Positions 45,601 to 56,760 of a stretch of 64,000 nucleotides of DNA are shown piece by piece (position 1 is the stretch's first letter; each line of letters starts with the position of its first letter). The notes below the pieces were generated by a model that saw nothing but the letters and a program-made list of their open reading frames with translations, made no database searches and was not told the DNA's origin. The stretch covers positions 85,475,183-85,539,182 of the forward strand of contig NC_079499.1 in assembly GCF_030052815.1 (NCBI RefSeq), in the 5' to 3' direction. A program made the position numbers and the translations under genes. The stretch comes from Hevea brasiliensis (taxonomy: Eukaryota; Streptophyta; Magnoliopsida; Malpighiales; Euphorbiaceae).

Positions 45601-45774
45601 TTGACTTAGTTGTATTTTATTTCTAAAATTTTTACAAAATTTTTCTTATTAATATTTGAGTTAACTATGGTCCCTCACTTTAGTTTAAATATTTTTCCAA
45701 TCGTTCTAGCTGTCCGGACCAATATTGGTCACCTAATAAGAGAATGTCTGAGTTGCTACAGGGAGGGTGTTACA
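42675..45774 (-). repeat. 3' LTR of element E (3.1 kb)
   Basis: In element sense it starts TGTAACACCCTCCC and ends GGGGTGTCACA. A minus-strand TATA-like CTTATAAATTATATG lies at 44722-44736. The near-palindrome ATGACATCATGTGATGTCAT is at 45214-45233. There is no coding frame of note. Confidence 0.95.
45214..45233. promoter_or_regulatory. bZIP-like near-palindrome in the element E LTR
   Basis: ATGACATCATGTGATGTCAT is symmetrical except at its two central positions and carries TGACATCA/TGATGTCA half-sites similar to TGACGTCA. The same sequence is at 53138-53157. Regulatory use is inferred. Confidence 0.35.
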
Positions 45775-45790
45775 ACTCTTCCCCTCTAAT
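45775..45790 (-). promoter_or_regulatory. Polypurine tract of element E
   Basis: Minus strand TTAGAGGGGAAGAGT directly precedes the LTR start TGTAACACC. Confidence 0.85.
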
Positions 45791-46223
45791 TTAAATTTCG
45801 TCCTCGAAATTTACCTGATGCAAACAGTTGAGGGATTTGTTGCCTCATCGTTTCTTCACTTTCCCAAGTTGCCTTCTCGGTGTTATGGTGCCTCCAAAGC
45901 ACTTTCACCAGTGGAATCTGCTTATTTCTCAACTCTTTCACTTCCCGAGCCAGGATCCGTAGAGGTTCTTCTTCATATGTCAAATCCGGCTGTATTTCAA
46001 TTTCTTCCCTGGAGATGACATGTGAAGGATCTGAGCGGTATCTTCTGAGCACGGACACGTGGAACACATTGTGGATCTTGTCCAGCTCTGGTGGTAAAGC
46101 TAGCCTATAGGCCACTGGACCCACACGTTCAATGACTTCATATGGGCCAATGAACCTAGGGCTTAACTTACCTTTTCTTCCAAACCTCAATACCTTCTTC
46201 CACGGTGACACCTTGAGGAACAC
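45786..46223 (-). pseudogene. IN: Integrase C-terminus with chromodomain-like segment of element E
   Basis: KVSPWKKVLRFGRKGKLSPR and FIGPYEVIERVGPVAYRLAL are the GPY/F module. VFHVSVLRRYRSDPSHVI follows, then IPLVKVLWRHHNTEKATWES/EETMRQQIPQLF, which matches the C-terminal chromodomain-like segment of Tekay/Del chromoviruses. This domain is thought to steer integration to heterochromatin. The stop lies at the PPT, so this is the end of pol. The segment is intact, but the frame upstream is shifted. Confidence 0.88.
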
Positions 46224-47407
46224 TTTGTCGCCAACCGCATATTCTATTTCTTTTCTCTTCAGGTTGGCATAAGATTTACATGTCTGCGAGGCAACCTTGA
46301 TTGGCTTTGATTAGTTTCACTTTCTCCTCGATCTGTTTCACCAGATCCGCCCCACCGCTTGTTCGCCAATTCACCCAAAGACACTGGAGTTCTACATTTC
46401 CTCCCATACAGTGCTTCATACGGGGCCATTTGGATACTAGCTTGGTAGCTATTGTTGTATGCAAATTCTGCCAGTGGGAGGTATCTATCCCAATTTCTCT
46501 CAAACTCAATGACACAACCCCTCAGCATATCCTCAAGGACCTGACATATATTTCATGTTATTATTATCATTTTAATTCAATAGTTGCATTAATTCAATTG
46601 GTTCAATTGTTTACCTAGACTACTCTTTCGGATTGCCCATCCGTCTGAGGATGGAATGCTGTGTTGAAATGGAGTTGTGTACCCAAGGACTCATGCAACT
46701 TCTTCCAAAATCTCGATGTAAACCTTGGGTCTCGATCAGATATAATGGAAAGTGGAATTCCATACAGTCTAACTATCTCACTGATATACAATTCTGCTAA
46801 CTTCTCCAGTGAGTAGTAAGTCCTAACTGGCAGAAAGTGTGCTGACTTTGTCAATCTATCAACTATCACCCATACTGCATCATGTTTCTTCTGGGTGAGA
46901 GGTAGACCACTTACAAAATCCATGGTAACCCGATCCCATTTCCATTCAAGTATGCGTATAAGCTGTAGCAAACCCGATGGAACTTGATGTTCTTCCTTGA
47001 CTTGCTGACATGTCAAACATTTAGTCACATAGTCAGCTATGTCTTTCTTCATACTGTGCCACCAATATCAAGCTTGGATCATGATACATCTTTGTACTTC
47101 CTGGGTGCATAGCATAAACACTGGTATGTGCCTCTTTCAGAATACTGGCTTTCAATTCCCCATTATCTGGTACACATACTCTTCCTTTGTAGTAGAGACA
47201 CCCATTTGCTTTCACCTCATAGTCAGTTGCTTTTCCCTCAGAGATTTTGCTCACAGTAGCCATTAGCTTCTCATCTATTTTCTGCCTATCTAAAATCTGC
47301 TGTAATAGGTTTGGCCTCACTTGCAACTCAGCCAAAATAGCTCCATCTCGAACCAAAGATAGACGGGCATTCAATGATCTCAAAGCTGTGATGGATTTTC
47401 TGCTCAA
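46224..47407 (-). pseudogene. IN: Integrase of element E, interrupted by a 74-nt intron-like insert
   Basis: The N-terminal zinc domain is split: [17 protein letters not shown] (47033-47407 frame) and DYVTKCLTCQQVKEEH. Core: VTMDFVSGLPLTQKK (Asp), SIISDRDPRFTSRFWK (Asp) and FHPQTDGQSERVV (Glu) near 46630. A TAG (46617-46615) stands where CAG is expected, then the intron-like insert, then LEDMLRGCVIEFERNWDRYL, AEFAYNNSYQASIQMAPYEA and YGRKCRTPVSLGEL, with a frameshift near 46370. All three catalytic residues are kept. Confidence 0.88.
46541..46614 (-). other. Putative 74-nt GT-AG intron in integrase of element E
   Basis: On the minus strand it starts GTAAACAATTG, ends ATATATGTCAG and is very AT-rich. 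The integrase frame before it (GQSERVV) and after it (VLEDMLRG) joins in phase 0 with no lost or extra codon, exactly at a conserved block that is continuous in other gypsy integrases. Length, borders and base content all fit a plant intron. Confidence 0.65.
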
Positions 47408-47985
47408 AGCATCAGCAACTACATTTGCCTTCCCAGGATGGTAGTCAATTACACAATCATAATCCTTCAGGAACTCAATCCATCATCTCTGTCTAAGGTT
47501 GAGCTCCTTCAGGTTGGCGGTATTTCGTGCTTTTATGGTCCGTAAATGTAGCACTTTTCACCATACAAGTAATGCCTCCATATCTTCGGGCGAAGATAAT
47601 TGCCGCAAGCTCTAGATCATGGGTAGGGTAATTTTGTTCATGTGGCCTTAGCTCGGAAGCATAAGTGACCACCTTCCCTCTTGCATCAATACACACCCTA
47701 ACCCATTATGAGAGGCATCATCAGAGACCACAAAGTCCTTTCTCGACACCGGCAGCACACCGGTGCCTCCGTCAACATAGCCTTCAACTTCTCAAAACTG
47801 GTGCGACACTTGTCATTCCAAATAACCGACATTCTTGTGTAACAACTTGGTCATTGGAGCAGCTATTAAGGAAAATCCTTCACAAATCTCTGTAATACCC
47901 AGCTAGCCCCAAGAAGCTTCCGACCTCGCTTGTATTTACGGGAGGCTTCCATTCCATCATCGCTTCTATTTTCTTGGGATCCACC
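47408..47985 (-). pseudogene. RNH: RNase H region of element E (frameshifted)
   Basis: [20 protein letters not shown] and [14 protein letters not shown] (Glu) lie in 47493-47696, followed by a scrambled frame ([20 protein letters not shown]) where HYLYGxK...YTDHKSLKYL is expected. The RT-RNase H connection (47700-47985) is readable only in pieces. Small indels near 47510, 47585, 47630 and 47980 disable the domain. Confidence 0.75.
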
Positions 47986-49006
47986 TAATCCCATCAGCTG
48001 ACACTATGTGTCCAAGGAATGCAATTTCATTTAACCAGAAGTCACACTTGGACAACTTAGCATACAGCTTCTTTTCTCTCAGGGTTTGCAGAACAATCCT
48101 CAAATGCTCATCATGTTCTTCCCTGGTCATGGAATACACCAAAATATCATCAATAAAGACCACTACGAACCGATCTAGGTATGGATGGAAGATACGGTTC
48201 ATAAGGTCCATAAATGCAGCTGGTGCATTTGTTAGGCCAAAGGGCATCACCAGAAACTCATAATGCCCATACCGGGTCCTCAATGCAGTCTTTGGCACAT
48301 CTACATCCTTCACCCTCAACTGATGATACCTTGATCTGAGATCAATTTTGGAAAATACTCCTGCTCCCTTCAACTGATCAAACAGATCATCAATTCTAGG
48401 CAACGGATATTTGTTCTTCACAGTCACTTTATTCAACTGCCGGTAATCAATGCAAAGCCTCAAAGTCCCATCCTTCTTCTTCACAAGCAGCACTGGAGCT
48501 CCCCATGGTGACACACTGGGGCGTATGAACCCCTTATCAAGAAACTCTTGCAACTGAGTTTTCAACTCCCTTAATTCAGTGGATGCCATCCTATAAGGAG
48601 CAATGGAAATGGGTGCTGTACTCGGCAATGTCTCAATAGCAAATTTAACTTCTCTTTCTGGAGGCAAACCAGGCAATTCTTCAGGAAATACTTCTGGGAA
48701 GTCTCTTACTGTGGTTATATCACTCAGGTTTGGCTTAGCCTGCCTAGTATCCACCACATGTGCTAAGTAGGCTTCACAGCCTTTTCTCATCATTCTTCTT
48801 GCAACTGTGGCTGAGATAACATTGGACAGGAAATCTGTCCTTTCACCCACAACAGTGATCTCATTACCCTCTGAAGTTTTCAGAGAAATTCTCTTCAATT
48901 TGCAATCAACTATTGCCTGATGATGTGACAACCAGTCCATTCCCAAAATCACGTCAAACTCATGGAAAGGCAACTCAATCAGGTCTGCCAAGAATTCATA
49001 CCTCAA
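47986..49006 (-). pseudogene. RT: Reverse transcriptase of element E
   Basis: Upstream: [20 protein letters not shown] and [13 protein letters not shown] (end of PR fold). [78 protein letters not shown] (first Asp; Arg stands where Gly is usual), [20 protein letters not shown] and [13 protein letters not shown] (catalytic pair near 48150). The frame is lost at [11 protein letters not shown] near 47990. It is otherwise intact. Confidence 0.93.
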
Positions 49007-49377
49007 TCCTTAACGCAACCCTTGTATACTTTGTTCACCACTACACTGTGGCCCAATGGATTAGTGACCAGAATGTCTTGGTCACTCTCCCCTACTAGTA
49101 TCCCCCTTTCTACGGGTAGGTTGATGCAGATGTATGAATGAGTGGATCCTGGATCCACCAATGCATGCACAGATGTATTGTAAAGGGAGAACGTACCCCT
49201 GATGACGTCTGGGGCATCTTGCTCCTCCTGAGCTCTCATGGCATAAGCTCTGGCAGGTGGTCCATTATCGCCTTCTCTGGCTCGGATGCAGCCTCTCGAG
49301 ATGATCCCATCGCCGCCTTTGCTGCATTTCCTACCCTTTGTGGTGCAGAGCAAATCTGTCACGCTATGCTGGAGCAA
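49003..49377 (-). pseudogene. pro: Protease of element E
   Basis: ALVDPGSTHSYICINLP holds the chromovirus active site (D-P-G-S-T-H-S). It is preceded by GTFSLYNTSVHALVDP and followed by [16 protein letters not shown]. The frame ends near 49003 and the RT frame overlaps by 4 bp in another phase, so one indel separates them. The protease processes Gag-Pol. Confidence 0.88.
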
Positions 49378-50461
49378 CAGTAGTGGTTCTGCGTGGGACG
49401 CTTCTCAACCGATGCTCTGTTGACCCACACCTTAGCAGCACCGCCACTCTCCAACACTCCCCCTTGTGCCACTTCAGGCAATGTGGACATACAGAAGATG
49501 CTGGGACTGGTCCCCTAAACCCCATCCCTGGAGAGCTGCCCACTGATGGTGTGGACTGACCTCTCCTAGGGGTAAACTGTGGCCTGGGCCCCTGAGACTT
49601 ACCCTGACCTTGTAGTTGACCTGAACTCTGTGTAGGTGGACCCTTGAACTTCTTCCCAAATGCAGGAGATGAACTAGACTGACCTGGGCCCCTCTTCTGC
49701 TGTCTTTCCCTTCTAGTCTGCTCACTGATTCTTACTTTTTCAACCTTTATTGCAGCTTCCACTAACTTAGTGAAGTCGGTAATTCCCAAGGCAGTGATCA
49801 TGATCTTTATGTTGTCATTTAGTCCCTCTTCAAATCTCTTACACCTTTCAGCCTCATTAGGGACTATCTCCCTTCCATAGTGGCTCAATCTAACAAATTC
49901 CTTTTCATACTCGGCAACTGACAGCTGTCTCTGCCTCTGCCTCAGATTAATGAACTCTCTTCTTCTCTCTTCCAGGTATACACTACCCACATATTTCTTC
50001 TTAAATTCTGAGAGGAAGAAGTCCCAAGTTATAACTTCTGGCTGCACTTTACTGGATATCGTGTCCCACCATTCATATGCATCATCTTGTAACAAAGATA
50101 TGACAGCTTCTAAATTTTGCTCTATAGTGCAGTGGAGTTGTTTTAAAACTCTGCCTATTCTGTTCAACCAATTCTCGGCTGCAACAGAATCATCTTTTCT
50201 CTTGCCAAAGAAGTCCACCGCTCCAAACTTTCTCAATTTTTCCAGGTGTGATTTTGGTTGTGGAGGTGGTGGTGGTGGTGGCATTACCCCAGCCATTTGT
50301 TTGAAAAATTCGGCCATTTGCTGGAACATGGCCTGTGGAGGCTGAGCAAGCTCTGCTTGAGCTGGCGTAGCAGGTTCTCCCATACCCCCAGTCTCAACTG
50401 CTGCAGGTGGAGCATGACTCTCCACTTCCTCCTCAACTGCCCTCTGTGATGTAGGGTCCAT
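49364..50461 (-). pseudogene. gag: gag of element E
   Basis: 365 codons starting MDPTSQRAVEEEVESHAPP. A proline run (PPPPPPPQ) comes from a GGTGGT-type repeat at 50260-50282. The gag core reads FFGKRKDDSVAAENWLNRIG, AYEWWDTISSKVQPE, FKKKYVGSVYLEERRREFIN, LSVAEYEKEFVRLSHYGREI and CKRFEEGLNDNIKIMITAL. The nucleocapsid tail VCPHCLKWHKGECWR...RCGSTEHRLRSVP has lost the spacing of its second CCHC knuckle. The start fits: it lies 128 bp from the right LTR, after the PBS. Confidence 0.92.
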
Positions 50462-50571
50462 ATCCTATTCAAAATAAGAAAGACAAACAGATCTGCATTA
50501 GTGTCACCTCGACTCTTACAAATGCAATGCATGGTATGGACTCAATCTAGGCCCAGAAACGCCTAAACCGT

Positions 50572-50583
50572 GCTCTGATACCA
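50572..50583 (-). promoter_or_regulatory. Primer binding site of element E (initiator Met tRNA)
   Basis: Minus strand TGGTATCAGAGC lies five bases from the LTR start, complementary to the 3' end of initiator Met tRNA. Confidence 0.9.
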
Positions 50584-50588
50584 CTAAA

Positions 50589-53500
50589 TGTGACACCCCT
50601 TACCCGTCTACAGTATATCCGAGTAAGATATGTCACACGGTGTACTGGAACACTCTATTTTATCTTAATTAATTTTGATCATAGTTTTGAATATAACTTG
50701 TGAAATATAATTCATTTAAGTCATTTATTGACATTATAATTTATTTGAGGTTCCGAAAATTTTATAGAAAATCCGGCAGAGTACCGACTAAAAATGGAGA
50801 AAACAGTTCTTCGGAACTTGTGAAAAACACTTCCAAAATCATTTCCAAACAATCCCAACTCCATTTTATCAACAAAGTCTTAATATGATTTTCAACAACC
50901 TTTCCATTACTCAAACATTCATTTCTCATGATACTCATATACAAGCAATAAATAAATACTCAAATTTTACATTCATAACCACAATTTTTATTTTTTTTAC
51001 ATGGACATCAAAATACATTACATAAGTTCAATTACATATGAGAAAATAAAAAAAAAATTAGTTCCAAAATACCAAAATGAAACCTAGTGTCCTACCAATG
51101 CACTGAAGATGGTGAGGTGACACGGACACTATGCAGAGCTGCAGGATGGTCTCACCCAGTTTGCGGTCTACTGGGCTCTCGATCAAGATCTCCGTAACTC
51201 ACGCATGGCAAAAGCAACGCGCTAAGCAAATATGCTTAGTGGTGCCAATAATAAAATAAAAAGAAATAATAGTAATAAATATGCATTGAATGTATCGATG
51301 TTTTACTTGTTTTGTACTAGTTATAATCATTTATTTCGTTAACTTTATCCACTTTCATTCTTTTGGTTGCCCAAGTAACCTATACTGAACGATCGGATCG
51401 GATAAATGGGTAACCGCACCGGGTATCAAGTACCTCGCCATCACACCATCGGTCACATATGTATCTCCGGTGTAATGTAATGACTAACAAGCTATAAATA
51501 ATATGAGGCACAAGGCCAAGTCTCAACACAATGTCAAAATGGCTAAAAGCCATAAAATCACAGAATGGCATAATGCCATGTGCAATACTGCTAACTGAAC
51601 CCTATTGGCATGCCAAACTATCCAAACCAATCTTGTTAGGTATACTAGGGCATTTGATGCTTTAGAATTCTTCAATTTTTGGATTTCAAGTTTTGATGTT
51701 ACTATTCACTTCATTAGTCAACAAAAATGTTGACTTTTGCATATAAAATAGGTACATTGGTTTTGACACTCCCAACATACCACATTTTGCATTCAAAACT
51801 TGTTGGCATTAATCACCAATACCATTTCTAAGCTTAAACTAAGGGAGCATAATTTTTCAGTTTTCATACCTAAACTTTACTGTTCCATTAGTTGTCATAA
51901 GATGAGAATTTGAGAAAATGATAAACATGAAAGTTGTTCCTTATTTTGTCTAGTTGAATTTATTTTCTTGAATCACTCCATTTGGAGTTTTGTAGCTCCA
52001 GTTATGGTCCAAAAACCACAGCTGGCCGGATTGAAAAATTGCAGAACTGACCATATCTACAGTGCAGTGAACAGTGACTTCAACTGCCTTGTTGGATAGG
52101 TTCTGATCATAATTTGGAGTATGTTTCTTCATGAAAGTTGTTTTTCTATATCTTAAATTTTTGATGTAAAAATGTCAGGTCAATTGGGCCATTCTACAAT
52201 GAATTATTGCCAAATGAACAATTACTATTTATTTAGTCATTCTGCAGAATCTGGTTGCAGGACATCCGGATTGGGGCCAGTTTTTGGTCCACTTGCTTTG
52301 GTCTTTTGGGCATGGTTTCTTCACCAAAATTGTGCCATTATATGTCTAGTTTCATGTACAATTGGCCAAACACCAATTGAACCTACACAGCCAAAGTTAT
52401 GGCTGTCCAAACAGGCTGGACTCACAGCCACACCTACTGCTCTCACTAGGCAGCCACATCAAATCAGTTTGTAATGCTATAGTTCACTCCAAATTATGGC
52501 CAACTTACCTAAAATGGTCACTAATTGACCATTAGAATGTTCATTCTCCATTACCTAAGCAAGGTCCAAGTTTCTCTCCAAAACCCTAACCCTAATTGAC
52601 CAAGGCTCCAATTCATGCATCCCACTCCTAATTTGCTATACTAATCATATAATTTATAAGAGGGGCAGCAATATGTCACTTTAAACCAAAGATTTCTCCT
52701 AACCCTAACTCATGTCAAGGCTGCCAAAACTTCATGGAATATAACCATGCTTCATTTATTCAATTTTTGTCAAATTTTTAACTTAACTTAGCTCAAATTC
52801 ATGATTAGAAAGATGTAAAAGCAAAAGTTATGGCACTAACCTCTTTGGTGATTTTCTAAGCTTGTTCACACCTCACTTTCTTCCACTTTCTTTTGTTTTC
52901 TTGGCTTCCAACCACTCTAGCAAGGTTGGGTGACAAATTTTAGTGAAGGGACCTAAGGGTTTTGGGGTGAGAAATCAAAGATTGAAGGTATGAGAGAATG
53001 AGAGTTATGGAGGAAGAAGGAGAAACTCACGGTTGGCTAAAGAAGAAGGAGAAAACACCAGAATTTTTGGGTCCATTTTGTCTCTTTTAATTGTTTTAAG
53101 AAGGCTTGTTGAATGGTGATTGGTGGAGGGTATATAAATGACATCATGTGATGTCATTATCCCTAATTTCCTTCATTTTTCTTTTCTTTTCTTTTCTACC
53201 AAATTTCAATTTAATTTCTAGCAATATTTATTCATATTTTATGTCATAATAATTATTTACTTAACTGGACAAGTCGGCCAACAATCACCTCTGAAGGCGA
53301 AATGACCAAAATGCCCTCCGTTTGGCTTAACGGGTCAAAATTGTCTGTACCGATTGAAAAATTTTTCTAAATATTTTCTTGGCATTCTAATGCCATAGGA
53401 ACCTCAATAACCCTTCTCTGGAGTCCCAAAAATTATTTTATGATTTTTCTCTCGGGTCCCACTAGGTTACCCATCGCTTGGGCACCGGCTCATTTGACTT

Positions 53501-53669
53501 AGTTGTATTTTATTTCTAAAATTTTTACAAAATTTTTCTTATTAATATTTGAGTTAACTATGGTCCCTCACTTTAGTTTAAATATTTTTCCGATTGTTCT
53601 AGCTGTTCGGACCAACACTGGTCACCGGAACAGTAGAATGTACGGAGTTGCTACAGGGAGGGTGTTACA
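50589..53669 (-). repeat. 5' LTR of element E (3.1 kb)
   Basis: It pairs with 42675-45774 over its whole length with few differences. A ~25-bp deletion sits near 53457, and the segment at 53620-53645 differs (ACTGGTCACCGGAACAGTAG versus ATTGGTCACCTAATAAGAG). The bZIP-like near-palindrome recurs at 53138-53157. Confidence 0.95.
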
Positions 53670-53674
53670 GGAGG

Positions 53675-54360
53675 AGGATACATGAGTGTAGAATACAAAA
53701 ATTTCAATGAACCCACAGAACAGATGAACTATGTGAATAATAGAGGAAACTTCAAACAGAGGCAGCCCAACAATCCATATTAAAATACTTACAACCCTGG
53801 ATGAAGGAACCACCCAAATTTTGCATGGTCCAATCAGCAAAACCAGTTAATAAACAAGTAACAAGGGTACAAACCACCAGCACCCCCTGGAATTTAGAGC
53901 AGAGGTCAAAATTTTGTAGAGCCACCATTGCATCTCTAACCTCAACAACCTGAACCAAAAATGACCATGAAAACCATGATGGAAGGATTCCTAGTAGCTC
54001 AACAACAAAAAAAATGAATTGATTAAACAACTGACTTCCAGAATGGACTAACTTGCGACTCATAACAAGATGCTAAAGAATCAAATCGCTCAACAAGCAA
54101 GTTCTTCAAGTAAGGCTACTGGCAAACTGCCTAGCCAACCAGAGATGAACCCAAGGGAGCATTATAAGGAAGTCACACTGAGGAGTGGGAGAACTCTAGT
54201 ACAATCAAAGGTAGAACCGACAGAGGAAACAATGGAAAAATCTGAAGGCTAAGCAGAGAAAAAGGAGGAAGAAGCTAAGAAAGATCAGGGAGAGGAAGCA
54301 AGGAAGACAAATAAATTACTAGAGCCATACCAGCCTACCCTACCTTTTCCTCAGAGATTT
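53675..54360 (+). pseudogene. gag: gag of element F, C-terminal part
   Basis: It continues after E: YMSVEYKNFNEPTEQMNYV, RGNFKQRQPNNPY, then stops and frame breaks (about 53780-54070), LKNQIAQQASSSSKATGKLP, REHYKEVTLRSGRTL and a K/E-rich tail with a TAA at 54250-54252. It ends at PYQPTLPFPQRFQKAK. The ALRSGR-like motif and basic/acidic linker match the B linker between gag and PR. Confidence 0.8.
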
Positions 54361-55260
54361 CAGAAAGCCAAAATTGGACAAACAGTTTGGGAAGTTTTTA
54401 AAAGTTTTACAGAAACTTTACATCAACATCCCCTTCACTGAAGCACTTTCTCAGATGCCATCCTATGCCAAATTTCTTAAGGAAATTCAGTCAAAGAAAA
54501 GAAAGCTAGAAGATTATGGAATAGAAGCTCTAACAGAGGAGTGCAGTGCCATACTGCAAAACAAACTACCTTTAAAGTTGAAAGATCCAGGAAGCTTTTC
54601 CATACCTTACCTCATTGGTAACAAGGAAATAGACAAGGCCCTTTGCGATCTTGGGGCAAGCATCAGTTTAATACCTCTATCAATATGCAAAAAGCTGGAG
54701 ATCGGGGAACTGAAGCCCACAACAATCTCATTGCAACTGGCTGATTGATCTATTAAATATCCTGTGGGCATACTAGGGAACATTCCTATCAAAGTGGGCA
54801 AATTCTTCATTCCAGTGGACTTTGTTGTCCTTGAGATGGAAGAAGACATTAAAATTCCTATCATATTGGGAAGACCATTCTTGGTAACTGCCAGAGCTAT
54901 CATAGACATAAAAAATGGGGGACTAACTCTTAAGGTAAGAGAAGAAGAAGTGGAGTTCAACTTGTTCGACACAATGAAACACAAATTTCAACTTGATGAA
55001 TGCTTCAAGGTTGACATAATTGACAAACAAGTTGAAAAGGAATTTCATGAGACACATCCTAAAGATCCTCTTGAAGCATGTATTGTGCACAAGCACATAG
55101 TGGATGATGAAAATACAAAAATAACAGCTTGTGCACAATAGTTAGCAGCTCATCCACCCCTACCATTAGCTAAAGCTTCCGAGATGGAGGAGTTGAAGGA
55201 GGAACAAACCAAAGGTAAGCTCTAGGAAAATGCCAAACAGGTAGAGCTTAAACCACCCCC
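54361..55260 (+). pseudogene. pro: Protease region of element F
   Basis: MDKQFGKFLKVLQKLYINIP starts the block at 54374. Active site: ALCDLGASISLIPLSI (about 54638-54685). A TGA at 54746-54748 breaks it. IPVDFVVLEMEEDIKIPIIL and GRPFLVTARAIIDIKNGGL follow at 54800-54930. The frame runs to a TAG at 55139-55141 and on through a stop-broken linker to RT. Domain order and spacing equal those of B. Confidence 0.88.
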
Positions 55261-55263
55261 TCC

Positions 55264-56301
55264 TTGGTAAGGTATGCATTTCTGGACCCAAATTCTAAAT
55301 ATTCTGTTATAATCAATGCTAGCCTATCTAAGTTAGAAGAGGAAAAATTGCTTAGAGAACTTAGGATCCATAGCAAAGCCATAGGATATAAGATAGAAGA
55401 CCTGAAGGGAATCAACCCTTCGATTTGCATGCATAGGATACCCATGGAAGAAAACAGTAAACCCATAATCGAACACGAAAGAAGACTTAACCCAAACATG
55501 AAAAAGGTAGTCAAGAAAGAAATTTTAAAACTATTAGATACAGGTATCATATACCCAATTTCTAATAGTAAATGGGTTAGTCCAGTACATGTAGTTCCTA
55601 AGAAAGGTGGGACAACTATTATCCAAAATGCAAACAATGAACTAATCCCTACTAGAGTAGTCACTGGTTGGAAAATGTGCATAGATTATAGGAAATTGAA
55701 CAATGCTACCAGAAAAGACCATTTCCGTCTCCCCTTCATTGACCAAATGTTAGAAAGATTAGCGAAACACTCTTATTTCTGTTATCTAGATGGGTATTCT
55801 GGATTCTTTCAAATTCCTATTCACCCAGAAGACCAAGAAAAAATAACTTGCACTTGTCCTTATGGAACATTTGCATATAGGAGAATGCCTTTTGGTGTTT
55901 GTAAAGCCCCTGTTACTTTTCAAAGATGCATGATGGCTATCTTTTCTGATTATATTGAAGATATCATGGAAGTTTTTATGGATGATTTTTTTGTCTATGG
56001 AACTACTTTTAATGATTGCCTAGCTAATTTATCTAAAGTGTTGTAAAGGTGTGAAGAATCAAACTTGGTCCTAAATTGGGAAAAATGCCACTTCATGGTA
56101 AGGGAAGGCATAGTTCTAGGACATTTGATATCAGAAAGAGGAATTGAAGTTAATAAAGCAAAAATTGAGATCATTGAAAGCATGCCACCACCAACATCAG
56201 TCAAGGGAGTGCGAAGCTTTTTGGGTCATGCAGGATTCTACAGAAGATTTATCAAGGACTTTTCCAAAATAGCTAAGCCACTTACTAACTTGTTAAGTTA
56301 A
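55264..56301 (+). pseudogene. RT: Reverse transcriptase of element F
   Basis: YAFLDPNSKYSVIINASL, GYKIEDLKGINPSICMHRIP, WVSPVHVVPKKGG, MCIDYRKLNNATRKDHF, YFCYLDGYSGFFQIPIHPED (first Asp), GTFAYRRMPFGVCKAPVTF and VFMDDFFVYG (catalytic pair near 55975-55990). A TAA at 56044-56046 splits off the thumb (56065-56301: HLISERGIEVNKAKIEIIE, VRSFLGHAGFYRRFIKDF). It otherwise reads well. Confidence 0.92.
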
Positions 56302-56760
56302 GATGTTCCCTTTGATTTTGATGAAAATTGCCTTATCTCCTTTAACAGGATCAAAGAAGCCCTGATATCAGCACCAATAATGCAGCCATCAAATTGGAAG
56401 CTACCATTCGAGGTGATGTGCGACGCGAGTGACTTTACAATTGGAGCAGTGCTCGGGCAAAGAAAAGATAAAAGGCTCCATGCTATTTATTATGCTAGCA
56501 AGACACTTGATGATGCGCAAATCAATTATGCCACCACAGAGAAGGAATTTCTAGCAGTGGTGTTTGCAATGGACAAGTTCAGATCTTACCTCATTGGGTT
56601 AAAAGTCATTATATTCATAGATCATGTTGTAATCCGGTACCTTATGAGCAAGAAGGATGCAAAATCAAGGCTGATTTAATGGATTCTACTTTTGCAAGAA
56701 TTTGACCTTGAAATGAAAGACAAAAAGGGATATGAGAATGTAGTAGCTGACCATCTTTCC
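56302..56760 (+). pseudogene. RNH: RNase H of element F
   Basis: A TAA at 56299-56301 precedes it. DVPFDFDENCLISFNRIKEA, then VMCDASDFTIGAVLGQ (first Asp), IYYASKTLDDAQINYATTEK/EFLAVVFAMDKFRSYL (Glu) and IFIDHVVIRYLMSKKDAKSR (Asp). A TAA at 56677-56679 is followed by LLLQEFDLEMKDKKGYENVV and ADHLSRQ. The RNase H core residues are kept; the stops are the damage. Confidence 0.9.

Larger units (their letters stand above)
42675..53669 (-). mobile_element. Element E: complete chromodomain Ty3/gypsy (Tekay/Del-like) retrotransposon
   Basis: It is 10,995 bp, with LTRs at 42675-45774 and 50589-53669, TGTGACACCCC...GTGTTACA ends (plus reading) and the duplication GGAGG (42670-42674, 53670-53674). A PBS beside the right LTR and a PPT beside the left LTR give minus-strand transcription. 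Gag, PR, RT, RNase H, IN and a C-terminal chromodomain-like segment occur in order. It splits gag of F. Several frameshifts and stops are present, but the LTRs remain very alike. Confidence 0.96.

Noticed and set aside
49950..50345. 131-codon plus-strand frame with a Gly run
   Set aside because: It is antisense to gag of E; the Gly run is the complement of its Pro run.
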